A model generated the notes under the pieces. That model had not been told where the DNA came from. It made no database searches and saw nothing but the letters and a program-made list of their open reading frames with translations. From Myxococcales bacterium (GTDB lineage Bacteria > Myxococcota_A > Polyangia > Palsa-1104), in assembly GCA_003170275.1 (NCBI GenBank), contig PNAM01000065.1, positions 9,211-73,210 of the forward strand: a stretch of 64,000 nucleotides of DNA, in the 5' to 3' direction. Both the position numbers and the translations under genes were made by a program. Shown piece by piece: positions 25,650 through 35,010 of this stretch. How positions within the stretch are numbered: position 1 is the first letter of the stretch; each line of letters starts with the position of its first letter.

Positions 25650-26889
25650 GCAAGCTCCTCGCGATCTGGGAGATCTGGATCTCGTCGGTGCCGCCGTAGA
25701 TCTGCAGCACCTTGGCGTCGCGGCACAGCTGCTCGACCTGGTACTCGGCCATGTAGCCGTTGCCGCCGAACAGCTGCACCGACTCGAGGCACACGTCCAT
25801 CGCCGCCTGCGCGGAGTACAGCTTGCACGCCGAGGCTTCGGCCAGGCTCATCGACTTGCCCTCGGAGGCCAGCTCGATCTGGCGAAACACCAGGTTCTGG
25901 ATGTTCATGCGCGCGACCTCCATCTTGGCCAGCTTGAGCTGGATCAGCTGGAACTCGCCGATCGGCTTGCCGAACTGTACGCGCGTGCGCGCATAGTCGA
26001 TGCACAGCTTGCAGCACTGCTCGACGATGCCGAGCGCCATCGCCGCCACGCCGGTGCGCTCCATGGTGAAGGTGTCCTTGGCGCCCGAGCGCGACGGCGC
26101 CTGCTCGGTCTCGCCGATCAGGCGCTCCTTGCCGACCTTGACGTCGGCGAGGAACAGCTCGCCGGTGGGGGAGGAGTGCAGCCCCATCTTGCGCAGCGGC
26201 TTCGACTGGGTCAGGCCGGGCATCCCCTTGTCCAAGATGAACGACAGCACCTTGCGGTCCTTTACGTCGTGGCCGGCGCCCTCGTCGAGCTTGCAGATGA
26301 AGACGATGGTGTCGGCGTACGGTCCGTTGGTGATGAAGGTCTTGGAGCCGTTCAGCACGTACCCGTCTTTTTCTTGCGGGTCGCGGCGCGCGGTCGACTT
26401 CATGCCGCCGAACGCGTCGGAGCCGCTTCCGGGCTCGGTGATCGCCCACGCGCCGATCTTCTCGAGCGTGAGCAGCGGCAGCGCCCACTTCTCCTTCTGC
26501 GCGATCGTGCCGCGGCTCATGATCGCCGCCGAGGTCAGGCCCATCGAGACCCCGAGCGCGGTCACCATGCCGGGGCTGTAGTGGCACAGCTCGATGATCG
26601 GGATCATCTGCATCGCCACCTCCATGCCGCGCTCGGGCGACGGCCCGCGCTCCTTCTTCGGCTCTTCCGTGGCGCCCGCCGCTTCGCGCTTCTGTTGGCG
26701 CGCGATGTCCGAGGCGAAGCGCATCTTGGCCATGTCGCCGAGCCCGAAGGTCTTGACCATCTTGCGCAAGATCTCGTAGGGCGGCGTATCGCCGTGCTCG
26801 AGCGCTTCGATGTGGGGCTTGACCTCGGTCTCCACGAACCTGCGGACCGCGTCGCGGATCTGCAGGTGCATCTCGCTCCATTCGATCAT
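25639..26889 (-). CDS. Acyl-CoA dehydrogenase
   Basis: 416 residues with the full family layout: N-terminal helical domain, FAD-contacting WAITEPGSGSDAFGG, C-terminal RVQFGKPIGEFQLIQLKLAKM and VQLFGGNGYMAEY, ending IYGGTDEIQISQIARSLL. The Glu that acts as base in medium-chain enzymes (YEGT) is Gly here (YGGT). A Glu in TMERTGVAAMALG is placed like the helix-G base of long-chain and isovaleryl-CoA dehydrogenases, so the enzyme should still be active on long or branched acyl-CoA. An unusual charged insertion (QQKREAAGATEEPKKERGP) lies near residues 65-83. Leads an operon with the diiron protein. Confidence 0.92.
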   Translation of the reverse strand: MIEWSEMHLQIRDAVRRFVETEVKPHIEALEHGDTPPYEILRKMVKTFGLGDMAKMRFASDIARQQKREAAGATEEPKKERGPSPERGMEVAMQMIPIIELCHYSPGMVTALGVSMGLTSAAIMSRGTIAQKEKWALPLLTLEKIGAWAITEPGSGSDAFGGMKSTARRDPQEKDGYVLNGSKTFITNGPYADTIVFICKLDEGAGHDVKDRKVLSFILDKGMPGLTQSKPLRKMGLHSSPTGELFLADVKVGKERLIGETEQAPSRSGAKDTFTMERTGVAAMALGIVEQCCKLCIDYARTRVQFGKPIGEFQLIQLKLAKMEVARMNIQNLVFRQIELASEGKSMSLAEASACKLYSAQAAMDVCLESVQLFGGNGYMAEYQVEQLCRDAKVLQIYGGTDEIQISQIARSLLAQ

Positions 26890-26920
26890 GGGGCGAGGAT
26901 ATCACTAAATGACTGACGGG

Positions 26921-28834
26921 TCAGTTGCGAACGCGGCGGCTGGCCCAGCGGGTGGCTTCGGCGGGCCAGGCGACCTCGCCACGGCGGTGCCAGGTGCAGG
27001 GTGCGGTGGGGACGTGGCCGGCGAGAAATTTTTCGCGCTTGATCGGGCAGGCGGCGCCGGGCACGCCGCCGGAGAGCGCGCACACCGGGCGCTCGACGAT
27101 CGACGGCGGGCGCGGCGGCAAGGTGAGCGCGTGCCCGTCGGCGGCGGCGAGCAGCGCGGCGCGGGCGAGCGGCGCGGCGCCCCACATGGCGAGCACGTTG
27201 TGCATGGGCTTGCCGTCGAAGTTGCCGGCCCACGCGGCGACGATGTACTCGCGCGTGGCGACCACCGCGACGTTGTCGGCGAAGCCGCCCGAGGTGCCGG
27301 TCTTGGCGGCGGCGGGGAACGGCAGGTCGAACGGCAGATCGTCGCCGAACGCCGGGCGGCGCGCCTCGGGATCGGCCAGCATGTCCATCACCAGCCAGCT
27401 CACCGACGGCGAGAACAGGCGCCTGCGCGGCGGGCGCGCGAGCGACTCGACGCCGTACGCCGGGCCGACGAAGCCGTCGTCGACGAGAAAGCGATAGGCC
27501 GCGGCCAGATCGACCAGGCGCACCGGCCCGGCCCCGAGCGTGAGCGCCGGACCGTAGACGTCGGCCGGCGCGTCGAGCGTGGTCAGGCCGGCGGCGCGCA
27601 GTCGCTCGAGCAGGCGGCCGACTCCCACGCGCTCGGCCACGTGCACCGCCGCCAGGTTGTAGGAGCACGCGAGCGCCGTGCGGTAGCGCACCGGTCCGTG
27701 CTGCCGGAGATCGGCGTTGTGGCTCTGCCACGCGGAGTGCGGCTCCTCGACGTCGAGCGCGATGCTCGACGGCGTGTCGCCCGCTTCGAGCGCCAGCGCA
27801 TACGTAAACGGTTTGAGCGTCGACCCCGGATGCCGCGGCGTGGTCGTGATGTTCACCTGGCTCTGCGAATAGTCCGGCGATCCCACCATCGCCCGCACCG
27901 CTCCGGTCCGCCCGTCGAGCACCACCACCCCGGCCTGGTTCACCCGCTCCTCCCGGCGCGCCGCCACATGCTCCCGCACCAGCGCCTCGATCCGCTCCTG
28001 CAGCCGCCCATCCAACGTGGTCCGCAAGACGCCCCCCCGCTCACGCACCTCCGCCGGCAACCCGCCCATCACCCAATCCACGAACTGCGGCGCCCTAACA
28101 AGCGGACTTAACTTTTTAACTTTTGGGGGCTCTGAAAAAGTTAAAAAGTTAAGTCCGCTTGTTACGTGGGTGCGGCGGGCGAGGGCGGCGTCGAGGTGTT
28201 TGAGGGGGTCGTAGGCAGTGGGGGCGCGGGGGAGAACGGCGAGCAGGAGCGCTTCGCCGTCGGACAGGTGGGTGACGGGGCGGCCGAAGTAGAGCTGCGC
28301 GGCGGCTTCGACGCCGAACGCGCCGTTGCCGTAGTAGGCGCGGTTGACGTATTGCTCGAGGATGGCGTCTTTGGTGAGCGCGCGCTCGAGGCGGAGCGCG
28401 TTGACCACGTCGGTGATCTTGCCGGCCAGGGTGTGCGGCGGGTGGCCGTCGACGAGACGGACCAGCTGCATGGTGAGCGTGGAGCCGCCGTAGGTCAGGC
28501 GCGCGCCGGTCAGGTCGAGCCAGGCGGCGCGTGCGACGGCCGAGAGGTCGACGCCGGCGTGGCCCCGGAAGTTCTTGTCCTCGCCCGCGATGGTCGCGTC
28601 GAGCAGCACCGCCGGCACCTCGGCGAGCCCGACCCAGGTGGCGCGGCCGCCCCCGCGCAGCGCGGTCTGGCGCAGCACGCGCCCCTCGGAGTCGACCAGC
28701 GTCAGCGAGGTCGCGTCCGACGGGCGCAGCCGCTCGAGCGGATAGCGCCACCCGAGCACTGCGATCGCGCCCGCGAGCTCGACGGCGAACACCACGCCGA
28801 CCAGCGCGACGAAGATGCGCAGGCGGCGGCTCAC
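26921..28834 (-). CDS. pbpC: Penicillin-binding protein 1C with in-frame palindromic insertion
   Basis: 637 residues from a GTG (GTGA overlap with the macroglobulin gene); longer upstream extension is shadow. Membrane anchor RIFVALVGVVFAVELAGAIAVLGW, then a glycosyltransferase domain (GEDKNFRGHAGVD, YGGSTLTMQLVRL). The transpeptidase domain follows with SxxK in HPGSTLKPFTYAL, SxN in CSYNLAAVH and KTG in AAKTGTSGGF. Residues about 224-246 are encoded by the 69-bp palindrome at 28096-28164. They replace or interrupt the helical linker that normally precedes APQFVDWV, between the two catalytic domains. The C-terminal BiPBP-type extension of E. coli PbpC (770 residues) is absent. All catalytic motifs survive, so the protein is probably functional. 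Confidence 0.9.
   Translation of the reverse strand: MSRRLRIFVALVGVVFAVELAGAIAVLGWRYPLERLRPSDATSLTLVDSEGRVLRQTALRGGGRATWVGLAEVPAVLLDATIAGEDKNFRGHAGVDLSAVARAAWLDLTGARLTYGGSTLTMQLVRLVDGHPPHTLAGKITDVVNALRLERALTKDAILEQYVNRAYYGNGAFGVEAAAQLYFGRPVTHLSDGEALLLAVLPRAPTAYDPLKHLDAALARRTHVTSGLNFLTFSEPPKVKKLSPLVRAPQFVDWVMGGLPAEVRERGGVLRTTLDGRLQERIEALVREHVAARREERVNQAGVVVLDGRTGAVRAMVGSPDYSQSQVNITTTPRHPGSTLKPFTYALALEAGDTPSSIALDVEEPHSAWQSHNADLRQHGPVRYRTALACSYNLAAVHVAERVGVGRLLERLRAAGLTTLDAPADVYGPALTLGAGPVRLVDLAAAYRFLVDDGFVGPAYGVESLARPPRRRLFSPSVSWLVMDMLADPEARRPAFGDDLPFDLPFPAAAKTGTSGGFADNVAVVATREYIVAAWAGNFDGKPMHNVLAMWGAAPLARAALLAAADGHALTLPPRPPSIVERPVCALSGGVPGAACPIKREKFLAGHVPTAPCTWHRRGEVAWPAEATRWASRRVRN
28096..28164. 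repeat. 69-bp AT-rich perfect palindromic element inside pbpC
   Basis: Two perfect 29-bp inverted arms (28096-28124 and 28136-28164) flank an 11-nt loop. Each arm begins TAACAAGCGGACTTAAC and ends in T/A-rich sequence, in sharp contrast to the surrounding high-GC DNA. The length is exactly 23 codons. Only one of three frames per arm lacks TAA, and pbpC uses that frame, encoding TSGLNFLTF...KVKKLSPLV. Because of the symmetry the opposite strand encodes nearly the same peptide. The outermost bases are TA...TA, compatible with a TA target duplication of a MITE-like element but equally with simple symmetry. A 28/29 match to one arm occurs at 53915-53943. Confidence 0.93.
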
Positions 28835-31800
28835 TTCACCTTCACCTCGAGCGTGGCCGACGCGGTGCGCGCGTGGTGCTCCGGCCGATACATCTCCTCG
28901 ACCGTCGCGGCCGGCTGCAGGAACTGGCCCGCGCTGGTCGCGCGCACCAGATAGTCGAACGTGTGGTCGCCCGGGGTCATCTGCTCGGCGAACAGCGCCA
29001 CCCGATCGTCGTGCATCTCCATCGCCACCCAGCGCGTCTCGCGCCGGCGACGCCAGTCGCGATCGTTCTCTTCCTCTTCGTCGACGGGGTTGCCGAGGCG
29101 CGGGTTGATCGGCTCCAGCCCCGCCGCCAATCGATCGACCATCGCCACGTGGTTGCGCTCCTCGGAGGTGTGCACGGTGAGCAGCACGCGCACCACGTCG
29201 CCGGCCTTGAGCGGCGCGGTGCGCGGCTGCGCGGTCTCCGGATCTTCGAACGAGCGCGTGATCGTGAACCCGCTCTCCACCGCCTCGACCCGCTCGAGCG
29301 AGTGCGCGTAGCGGATGCGCGCCGACCAGGTCACCGGGCCGCCGCCCGTAGGAGAAATCGTCAGCTTGCCCGCCTTGAGCGCGGCGAACGGCACGCGCGC
29401 GCGGCGCACCGCGTTCTTGCCGCCGCCCAGCTTGGCGTCGAGCAGCTTCTTGCCGTCGAGCTCGACCAGCACGCGCCCGGCCGGCTGCGCCTTCTTGGTG
29501 CGCGCGTAATCGGCCAGCGCGACCAGCGAGAACAGGTTGTCCTGCGTGTTCTCCCAGCGCCCGCCCTGACGCGCCGCCAACAAGCCACGCACCAGCTTGG
29601 GCACCAGCTCGCTCTGCGGATCGACCTCGAGCAGCGCCTGCAGCGTCAACGCGGAGGTGCGCGTGTCCGAGGACATGTACCACCACAGATCCTTCTGCTT
29701 CGGATCGCTGATGCGCACCGCCCCCGCGTTGCCCGCCACCGGCGACGCGTGCGACAGCAGATCCTTCATCAACACGTCGATGTTGCCCTTGTCGCTGCGC
29801 GCGCGCGCCATCGCCCGGAGCAGCAGCGCCTCGCCGAACACCGGCAGCGTGGCGCGCTCGGCGAACAGCTTGGCCATCGCGCCGGTGTCGGCCTTGCCCA
29901 GATCCGCGAGCACGAACAGCGCGAACGCGCGCGAGCCGTTCTCACCGAGCGGGTTGTCGGAGTTGCCCATGTCGCGCCGCTCGGTGAGGCCCTGCTTCAG
30001 CGCGTCGACGCCGCGCTCGATCACCTTGGCGTCGACGGCGTAGCCGGCGCGTTTGGCGCTCGACAGCCCGTACAGCGCGAACGCGGTCAGGAACGGCTCG
30101 GTGTGCGAGCCGGGCCACAACGAGAACGCGCCGTCGGCGTGCTGATGGCGCAAGATCTTGGCCAGGCCCGCCTCGACGAACCCGCGCAGCTCGGGCCCGC
30201 GCAGCCCGGGCAGATCGAGCGAGCGCGCCAGGTCCTCGGCCTTGACCATCGGGATCACCCGCGAGGTGGTCTGCTCCAGACAGCCGTACGGATATTCGAT
30301 CAGGTAGCGCAACCCTTCGTCGACGCCGGAGAGCCCGGTCGAATCGATCACCACCTCGAGCCCGTCTTCGTCGCTCACCGCGTCGGCCGGCGGCACGATC
30401 GGAAGCGACGCGACCGCGCCCGGCAGCGCCTCGCCTTCGCCCACCAGCAAGGTCTCCTGCAGCACCGGCCGCAAGATCGGCACCGTCGCCAGCACCGCGT
30501 CCTTCTCGTCGCCGAGCGTGGCGCGGAAGGTGAGCAGCGCCGCGCCGGTCTTGCTGGTCTTGACGTCGAACAGCACCGCCTTCGATCCGCCCGGCGCGAC
30601 GGTGACGTCTTTCTGCAGCTCGCCTTGCAGGCTCGCGCCGCTCGCCTCCGCGGTCACGTGCACGCTGCCGCCGGTCTTGGTGTTGTTGTGCACCACCACG
30701 CCGGCTTGCGCGCGGTCGCCGACGGTGAAGAAGCGGGGCAGCGCGGGCACCGACGACAGCGGCTTGGCCACCGTCATGCGCACGTCGCTCGAGCCGAAGC
30801 GATCGCCGGCGTCGGCCGCCATCCCCATGACGCGGAACGCGGTCAGGTTGTCCGGCGCGGCGAAGGTGACCTCGGCCGTGCCGTCCGCGCCGGTGAGCAG
30901 CTGCGGCGCCCAGAACGCGGTGGCGAGGAACTTGGAGCGCACGCGCCCCGACGACTCGCCCGAGTCGCCGCCTTCGCCGTCGTTGTCGGTCTCGTTGGGA
31001 TCGGTGCGCTTGGCCAGCTTGTTCCACGAGGTCGCGCTCTCGACCCCGAGCCCGAACGGCGCGTAGAACGCCGCCTGCGGGTCGGGCGTCTTGTAGGCGA
31101 TCAGCTGCAGCACGCCCTCGTCCGCCACCGCCAGCGCGACCTCGGCGGAGACCGGGGCACCGTCGGCGCCCTGCACCTGGACGCGCGCCTTGACCGTCTC
31201 GCCCGGACGATAGGACGGCTTGTCGGTCGAGACCGTCACCTTGAGCTTCTTCGCCGCGGCGTCCACTTCCAGGTTGGCCAGGCCCATCCGGAACGCCGGC
31301 GCGTGGCGATCGCCCTCGCCGGTCCGCCCGCGCACCAGCACCACCGAGACGTACACGTTCGGCGCGTACGCCGAGGTGATCGGCAGCGTGATCGCTTCAC
31401 CCGACGACGCGAACGGCTGCACCGTATGCGACAGCACGCCGTCGCGCTCGACGGTGATCAACGCGGTCGCGCCCGCCATCGGCGCCTGCGCGACCAGCCG
31501 CGCGGTGTCGCCCGGCTTGTAGCGCGGCTGCGACGCCACCAGCGGAAAGCGCGCGTCCTCGCTCATGCGCCACGAGGCTTCGCCCTTGCCTACCGCCCAT
31601 ACCTCGTCCGACGCGATCACTTCGTGCCCCTTGCCGTCGGGCGCGCGCAGCGCGATGCGAATGGTCCCCGCGCGTCCGGTCTTCACCGGCAGCTCGATCG
31701 GCCCGGCCGCCGACAGCGACACCTTGCGTTTTTCCAGATCGGTCGAGGTCTCGTTGCAGTGATACGAGCCCCAATAGGTCGCGCCCGACGCGGTCGACCA

Positions 31801-34452
31801 ATCGCACTTCCATTCGCGCAGCGTGACCACCAGCTCGGCCTCGGCCGCGCGCGGCTTGCCGTCGTCGTCGACCGCCACCGCCTGGACCATGAACGGCTTG
31901 TCCGCCTGCGGGATCACCTCGCTCGCGTGCAGCCCGAGATAGAACGGGCTGCGATGCGCGACCACTCCCACGCGCGTCGAGACCGCCTGGTTGGCCGCGT
32001 CGGTGACGGTGGCCTCGACCAGGTAGTCCTGCGCGGTCTTGATCTCCTCGGCGGGATCGCGCGTCGAGAAGCGCAAGGTCGCCTTGCCCTTGCCGTCGAG
32101 CTCGCCCTCTTCTTCGGTCACGTCGTACGAGTAGCTGCGCTCTCCGTAGCGCGCCCACCAGCGCCCGTCGTCGGCGAGCGCGTTGTAATCGGTGAACGAG
32201 TAGCCGGGGAAGGCGTCGAAGCTGGGGATGTGATCGCGCCGCCGCACCGCCCAGGTCACCTTGCCGCCGGCGAGCGGCGCGCCGTACAGGTACAGGCCGC
32301 TCAGCTCGACCTTCATGCGTTCGCCGAGCAGATAGGTCGAGCGCGACGGCTTGAGCTTGAGCTCGAAGGTGGCCGGCCGGAATTCCTCGACGGTGAAGTG
32401 ATCGCGGAAGGTCTCCGCGGCGGCGCCCTTGCCGATGGTCGCCTTGACCGTGAAGTCGCCCAGCCGCGCCTCCGCCGAGAGCGGCAGATCTACGGTGAAC
32501 CCGCCGAACGGCGAGACCGCCAGCGTCTTGCGCAGCGCCTCGTCGCCGTGCGCATCCTCGATCACCACGTCGAGCTGCTTCTCCGACGGCACCTTCAAGC
32601 CCTCGCCGAGGTGCACCGCGCGCACCAACCCCTTGACGTGCACGGTCTCGCCCGGCCGGTACAGCCCGCGGTCGGTGTGGATGAAGCCGCGGATGCGGGT
32701 GGCCGTCGTGCCGCGCTGCACGTTGAAGTTCCACGAGGCGATGCCCTCCTGCCAGTCTCCTGACAAGACCGCCAGGTCCGCGCCTTCGTGCGCGATCACC
32801 AGCATCGCGCGCGACGAGCCGCCGCCGTTCTCTTCGCCGTATTCTTCGTCGTTGCGCAGGTTCGCCGGCTTGGCCGCCGTCGCCGCGACCAGCGCGGTCG
32901 AGCCGGGCGTCTGCGCCACGCCGTCCGCGCCGGTGGCTCCGCTCCAGCGCACCTTGTTCTCCGCGTCGCGGATGGTCAGCTTCACACCCGCCGCCGGCTT
33001 CCCGTCCGAGAGATGGACCGCCCACACCAGCCCCGACGACACGCCGATCTTGGCCACCAGCCCGAGGTTGGTCACGTTGGCGATCACCGTGCGCTCGCGC
33101 TTGCCGTCCTCTTCGTCCGCCTGCACCGCCACCGCGAACACGCCGGTCGGCGCGCCGCCGCCCGACAGCTCGGCCAGCTCGAGCGTGCCGGCCTGCCACT
33201 TGTTCTTGACGCTCTTGACCTCGATGCGCTGCTTCTTCGGCTTGAGCCCGCGCTTGCGCCAGCTCTTGACCACGTCGTTGTCGTCGTCGCCGCGCCCGCC
33301 CTCTTCGTCTTCCCAGTTGCGGTGCGTGCCGGCGAGCAGCTGCGCCAGCTTCTCCTCCGGAACGCGCGCGGTGTGCACGTCCAGGTGCGACAGGTTGCGC
33401 GTCCACAGGGCGTAGCGCGGCCAGCCGCTCTCGACGGTGTAGGTGCCGCTCTCCATCGACAGCCGCGGCTTGGCGTCGCCGGCGGTGAAGTGGAACTCGT
33501 GATCCTGCGCCAGCGCCTGACCGAACGAGTCCTTCATGCCCGCGGTGATCTTCACCTCGTAGCGCTGCCCGGGCTCCAGGTTCACGCGCACCTTGTACTT
33601 GCGATGCTCGTTCTCCTCGAACCAACCCTCGCCGAGCGACGCGATGCGCGGCTGGGACTGAAGGTGCGCCTTGAGCTCGTCGAGCTGCACCGGCGTGGAG
33701 AACACCAGCTGCAGATCGAGATCATCCGCGTCCACGCTCGACGCGCCGTTCGGCCGCGTCTCCACTACCTTCAGATCGCCGTAGGTGGTGAGCGGCTCGG
33801 TCCAGCTCTCCAGCATGCCGAGCGGGCCTTCGGTGCCGTGCAGCGCGGCGTCGCATTCGAGCTGGAAGGTCGTGCCGCGGGCCAGCGGGCTCGACGGCGT
33901 GAGCGCGACGCTCGACGACTCGCCCGCGTCTTCACCGTCGGTGAGCTTGGCGGAGATGCTGCCGAACACGCAGCGCCTGGCGACCTCCGCCGCGGCCACC
34001 GGCTGCGAAAAGCGCAGCGTGGCGATCGGCGTCACCGGCAGGAACTTGCGGTCGCCGTTCAGCGACAGATCGGTGATCTCCAGGCGCTCCGTCGAGAAGG
34101 TCCACTCCGACGAGCGGCCGAGCGTGGAGCCGTCGAGCGCGCGCAGCTCGCCCGCCAGCTTGACGTGATAGGCGGTCGAGCGTCTGAGCGGCGCGGCGGC
34201 GCGGAACACCAGGCGCTGCCGATCGCTCCAGCGAAACCGGCCGGCGATCGACGGCTCGATGCGGAACGGCCCGTCGGCGAGCTCCTTGCCGAGCTGCGCG
34301 TCCGCCACCATCGGCTTGTCGAAGGTAACCGCGATCTCGCGCACCGTCTTGTCCGCCGAGGTGTTCTCGGCCGGGCTGCGGCTCATCACATTCAGGCCGC
34401 CGCCCTTGTTGCAGCCGGCGACCAACAACAGCATCCACACGACCTTGCGCAT
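28831..34452 (-). CDS. Bacterial alpha-2-macroglobulin lipoprotein
   Basis: 1873 residues (E. coli YfhM has 1653). Lipoprotein leader MRKVVWMLLLVAGC. A series of MG/MG-like beta domains includes a FIHTDRGLYRPGETVHVKG block and a TDKPSYRPGETVKARV block. The bait-region surroundings contain an acidic DPNETDNDGEGGD loop, followed by TAFWAPQLLTG. The thioester motif CLEQ is at C1391 in YPYGCLEQTTSRV, the variant used by bacterial macroglobulins, followed by the helical thioester domain and a receptor-binding-like C-terminal domain. It should trap attacking proteases in the periplasm. It is translationally coupled to PBP1C, matching the classical yfhM-pbpC pairing for cell-wall defence and repair. 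Confidence 0.94.
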   Translation of the reverse strand: MRKVVWMLLLVAGCNKGGGLNVMSRSPAENTSADKTVREIAVTFDKPMVADAQLGKELADGPFRIEPSIAGRFRWSDRQRLVFRAAAPLRRSTAYHVKLAGELRALDGSTLGRSSEWTFSTERLEITDLSLNGDRKFLPVTPIATLRFSQPVAAAEVARRCVFGSISAKLTDGEDAGESSSVALTPSSPLARGTTFQLECDAALHGTEGPLGMLESWTEPLTTYGDLKVVETRPNGASSVDADDLDLQLVFSTPVQLDELKAHLQSQPRIASLGEGWFEENEHRKYKVRVNLEPGQRYEVKITAGMKDSFGQALAQDHEFHFTAGDAKPRLSMESGTYTVESGWPRYALWTRNLSHLDVHTARVPEEKLAQLLAGTHRNWEDEEGGRGDDDNDVVKSWRKRGLKPKKQRIEVKSVKNKWQAGTLELAELSGGGAPTGVFAVAVQADEEDGKRERTVIANVTNLGLVAKIGVSSGLVWAVHLSDGKPAAGVKLTIRDAENKVRWSGATGADGVAQTPGSTALVAATAAKPANLRNDEEYGEENGGGSSRAMLVIAHEGADLAVLSGDWQEGIASWNFNVQRGTTATRIRGFIHTDRGLYRPGETVHVKGLVRAVHLGEGLKVPSEKQLDVVIEDAHGDEALRKTLAVSPFGGFTVDLPLSAEARLGDFTVKATIGKGAAAETFRDHFTVEEFRPATFELKLKPSRSTYLLGERMKVELSGLYLYGAPLAGGKVTWAVRRRDHIPSFDAFPGYSFTDYNALADDGRWWARYGERSYSYDVTEEEGELDGKGKATLRFSTRDPAEEIKTAQDYLVEATVTDAANQAVSTRVGVVAHRSPFYLGLHASEVIPQADKPFMVQAVAVDDDGKPRAAEAELVVTLREWKCDWSTASGATYWGSYHCNETSTDLEKRKVSLSAAGPIELPVKTGRAGTIRIALRAPDGKGHEVIASDEVWAVGKGEASWRMSEDARFPLVASQPRYKPGDTARLVAQAPMAGATALITVERDGVLSHTVQPFASSGEAITLPITSAYAPNVYVSVVLVRGRTGEGDRHAPAFRMGLANLEVDAAAKKLKVTVSTDKPSYRPGETVKARVQVQGADGAPVSAEVALAVADEGVLQLIAYKTPDPQAAFYAPFGLGVESATSWNKLAKRTDPNETDNDGEGGDSGESSGRVRSKFLATAFWAPQLLTGADGTAEVTFAAPDNLTAFRVMGMAADAGDRFGSSDVRMTVAKPLSSVPALPRFFTVGDRAQAGVVVHNNTKTGGSVHVTAEASGASLQGELQKDVTVAPGGSKAVLFDVKTSKTGAALLTFRATLGDEKDAVLATVPILRPVLQETLLVGEGEALPGAVASLPIVPPADAVSDEDGLEVVIDSTGLSGVDEGLRYLIEYPYGCLEQTTSRVIPMVKAEDLARSLDLPGLRGPELRGFVEAGLAKILRHQHADGAFSLWPGSHTEPFLTAFALYGLSSAKRAGYAVDAKVIERGVDALKQGLTERRDMGNSDNPLGENGSRAFALFVLADLGKADTGAMAKLFAERATLPVFGEALLLRAMARARSDKGNIDVLMKDLLSHASPVAGNAGAVRISDPKQKDLWWYMSSDTRTSALTLQALLEVDPQSELVPKLVRGLLAARQGGRWENTQDNLFSLVALADYARTKKAQPAGRVLVELDGKKLLDAKLGGGKNAVRRARVPFAALKAGKLTISPTGGGPVTWSARIRYAHSLERVEAVESGFTITRSFEDPETAQPRTAPLKAGDVVRVLLTVHTSEERNHVAMVDRLAAGLEPINPRLGNPVDEEEENDRDWRRRRETRWVAMEMHDDRVALFAEQMTPGDHTFDYLVRATSAGQFLQPAATVEEMYRPEHHARTASATLEVKVK

Positions 34453-34477
34453 GACAAAACCCCCGCGACAGAGTACC

Positions 34478-34972
34478 TCAGTTCCATTCCAGCTCGACGT
34501 ACCAATCCCCGTCGAGCCTCGACCAGACGTGACGTGTTTCGGCGCGCACGCCGCCGGGCATCCAGGTGATCGACGTGGTCGATCCCGACGGAATGATCCC
34601 GCTCAGCTTCATCCAGAACTGCACGCCCGCGCCGTCGCGCCGCACCGCCAGCGCGCCGAGCTCCTTGACGCCGTCGACGAGCGCGCGGCCGTGCGCGGGC
34701 GGCACGTGCCAGTATCGCTCGAGCACCTCGGGTGTGGGCGTCTCGTCGACCCAGCGCGAGCAGCCGTACTTCCACTCGGCGCACGGCTCCGTATACGAGT
34801 ACGCATCCAGGCGCACCTCGGGCAGCGAGGGCTCGGCCAGGAACTCGTCACGCACCCGTTCGTACAGCGCGCGATCGTGCGTGAAGCGCCGGCGCAGCGC
34901 GGATTCATCGGTGCCGGTCTCGCGGCATCCGGCGAGCGCGCCCGCGGTGAGCAGCGCGATGAGCAGGCGCAT
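34478..34972 (-). CDS. Small lipoprotein of unknown function
   Basis: 164 residues. Clean lipobox leader (MRLLIALLTAGALAGC). The mature part has four further cysteine/tryptophan-rich positions (TEPCAEWKYGCSRW) and ends in a beta-like segment (RHVWSRLDGDWYVELEW). No recognised domain. It is on the same strand 25 bp upstream of the macroglobulin gene and probably shares its transcript; it is divergent from the SGNH hydrolase (38 bp apart). Confidence 0.72.
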   Translation of the reverse strand: MRLLIALLTAGALAGCRETGTDESALRRRFTHDRALYERVRDEFLAEPSLPEVRLDAYSYTEPCAEWKYGCSRWVDETPTPEVLERYWHVPPAHGRALVDGVKELGALAVRRDGAGVQFWMKLSGIIPSGSTTSITWMPGGVRAETRHVWSRLDGDWYVELEWN

Positions 34973-35010
34973 GCGTCGAATTTCCTTTGGCCGTTGTACG
35001 GCGGGGGCGG

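Noticed and set aside
28090..28170. A rho-independent terminator inside pbpC
   Set aside because: The hairpin is strong and T-rich, but it lies within an open frame with intact catalytic motifs downstream, so it is described as an inserted repeat instead.
28531..32763. A 1410-codon open frame on the plus strand opposite the macroglobulin gene
   Set aside because: High-GC antisense shadow; Arg/His/Ala-rich, no domain, and the minus-strand frame has a full A2M with thioester motif.
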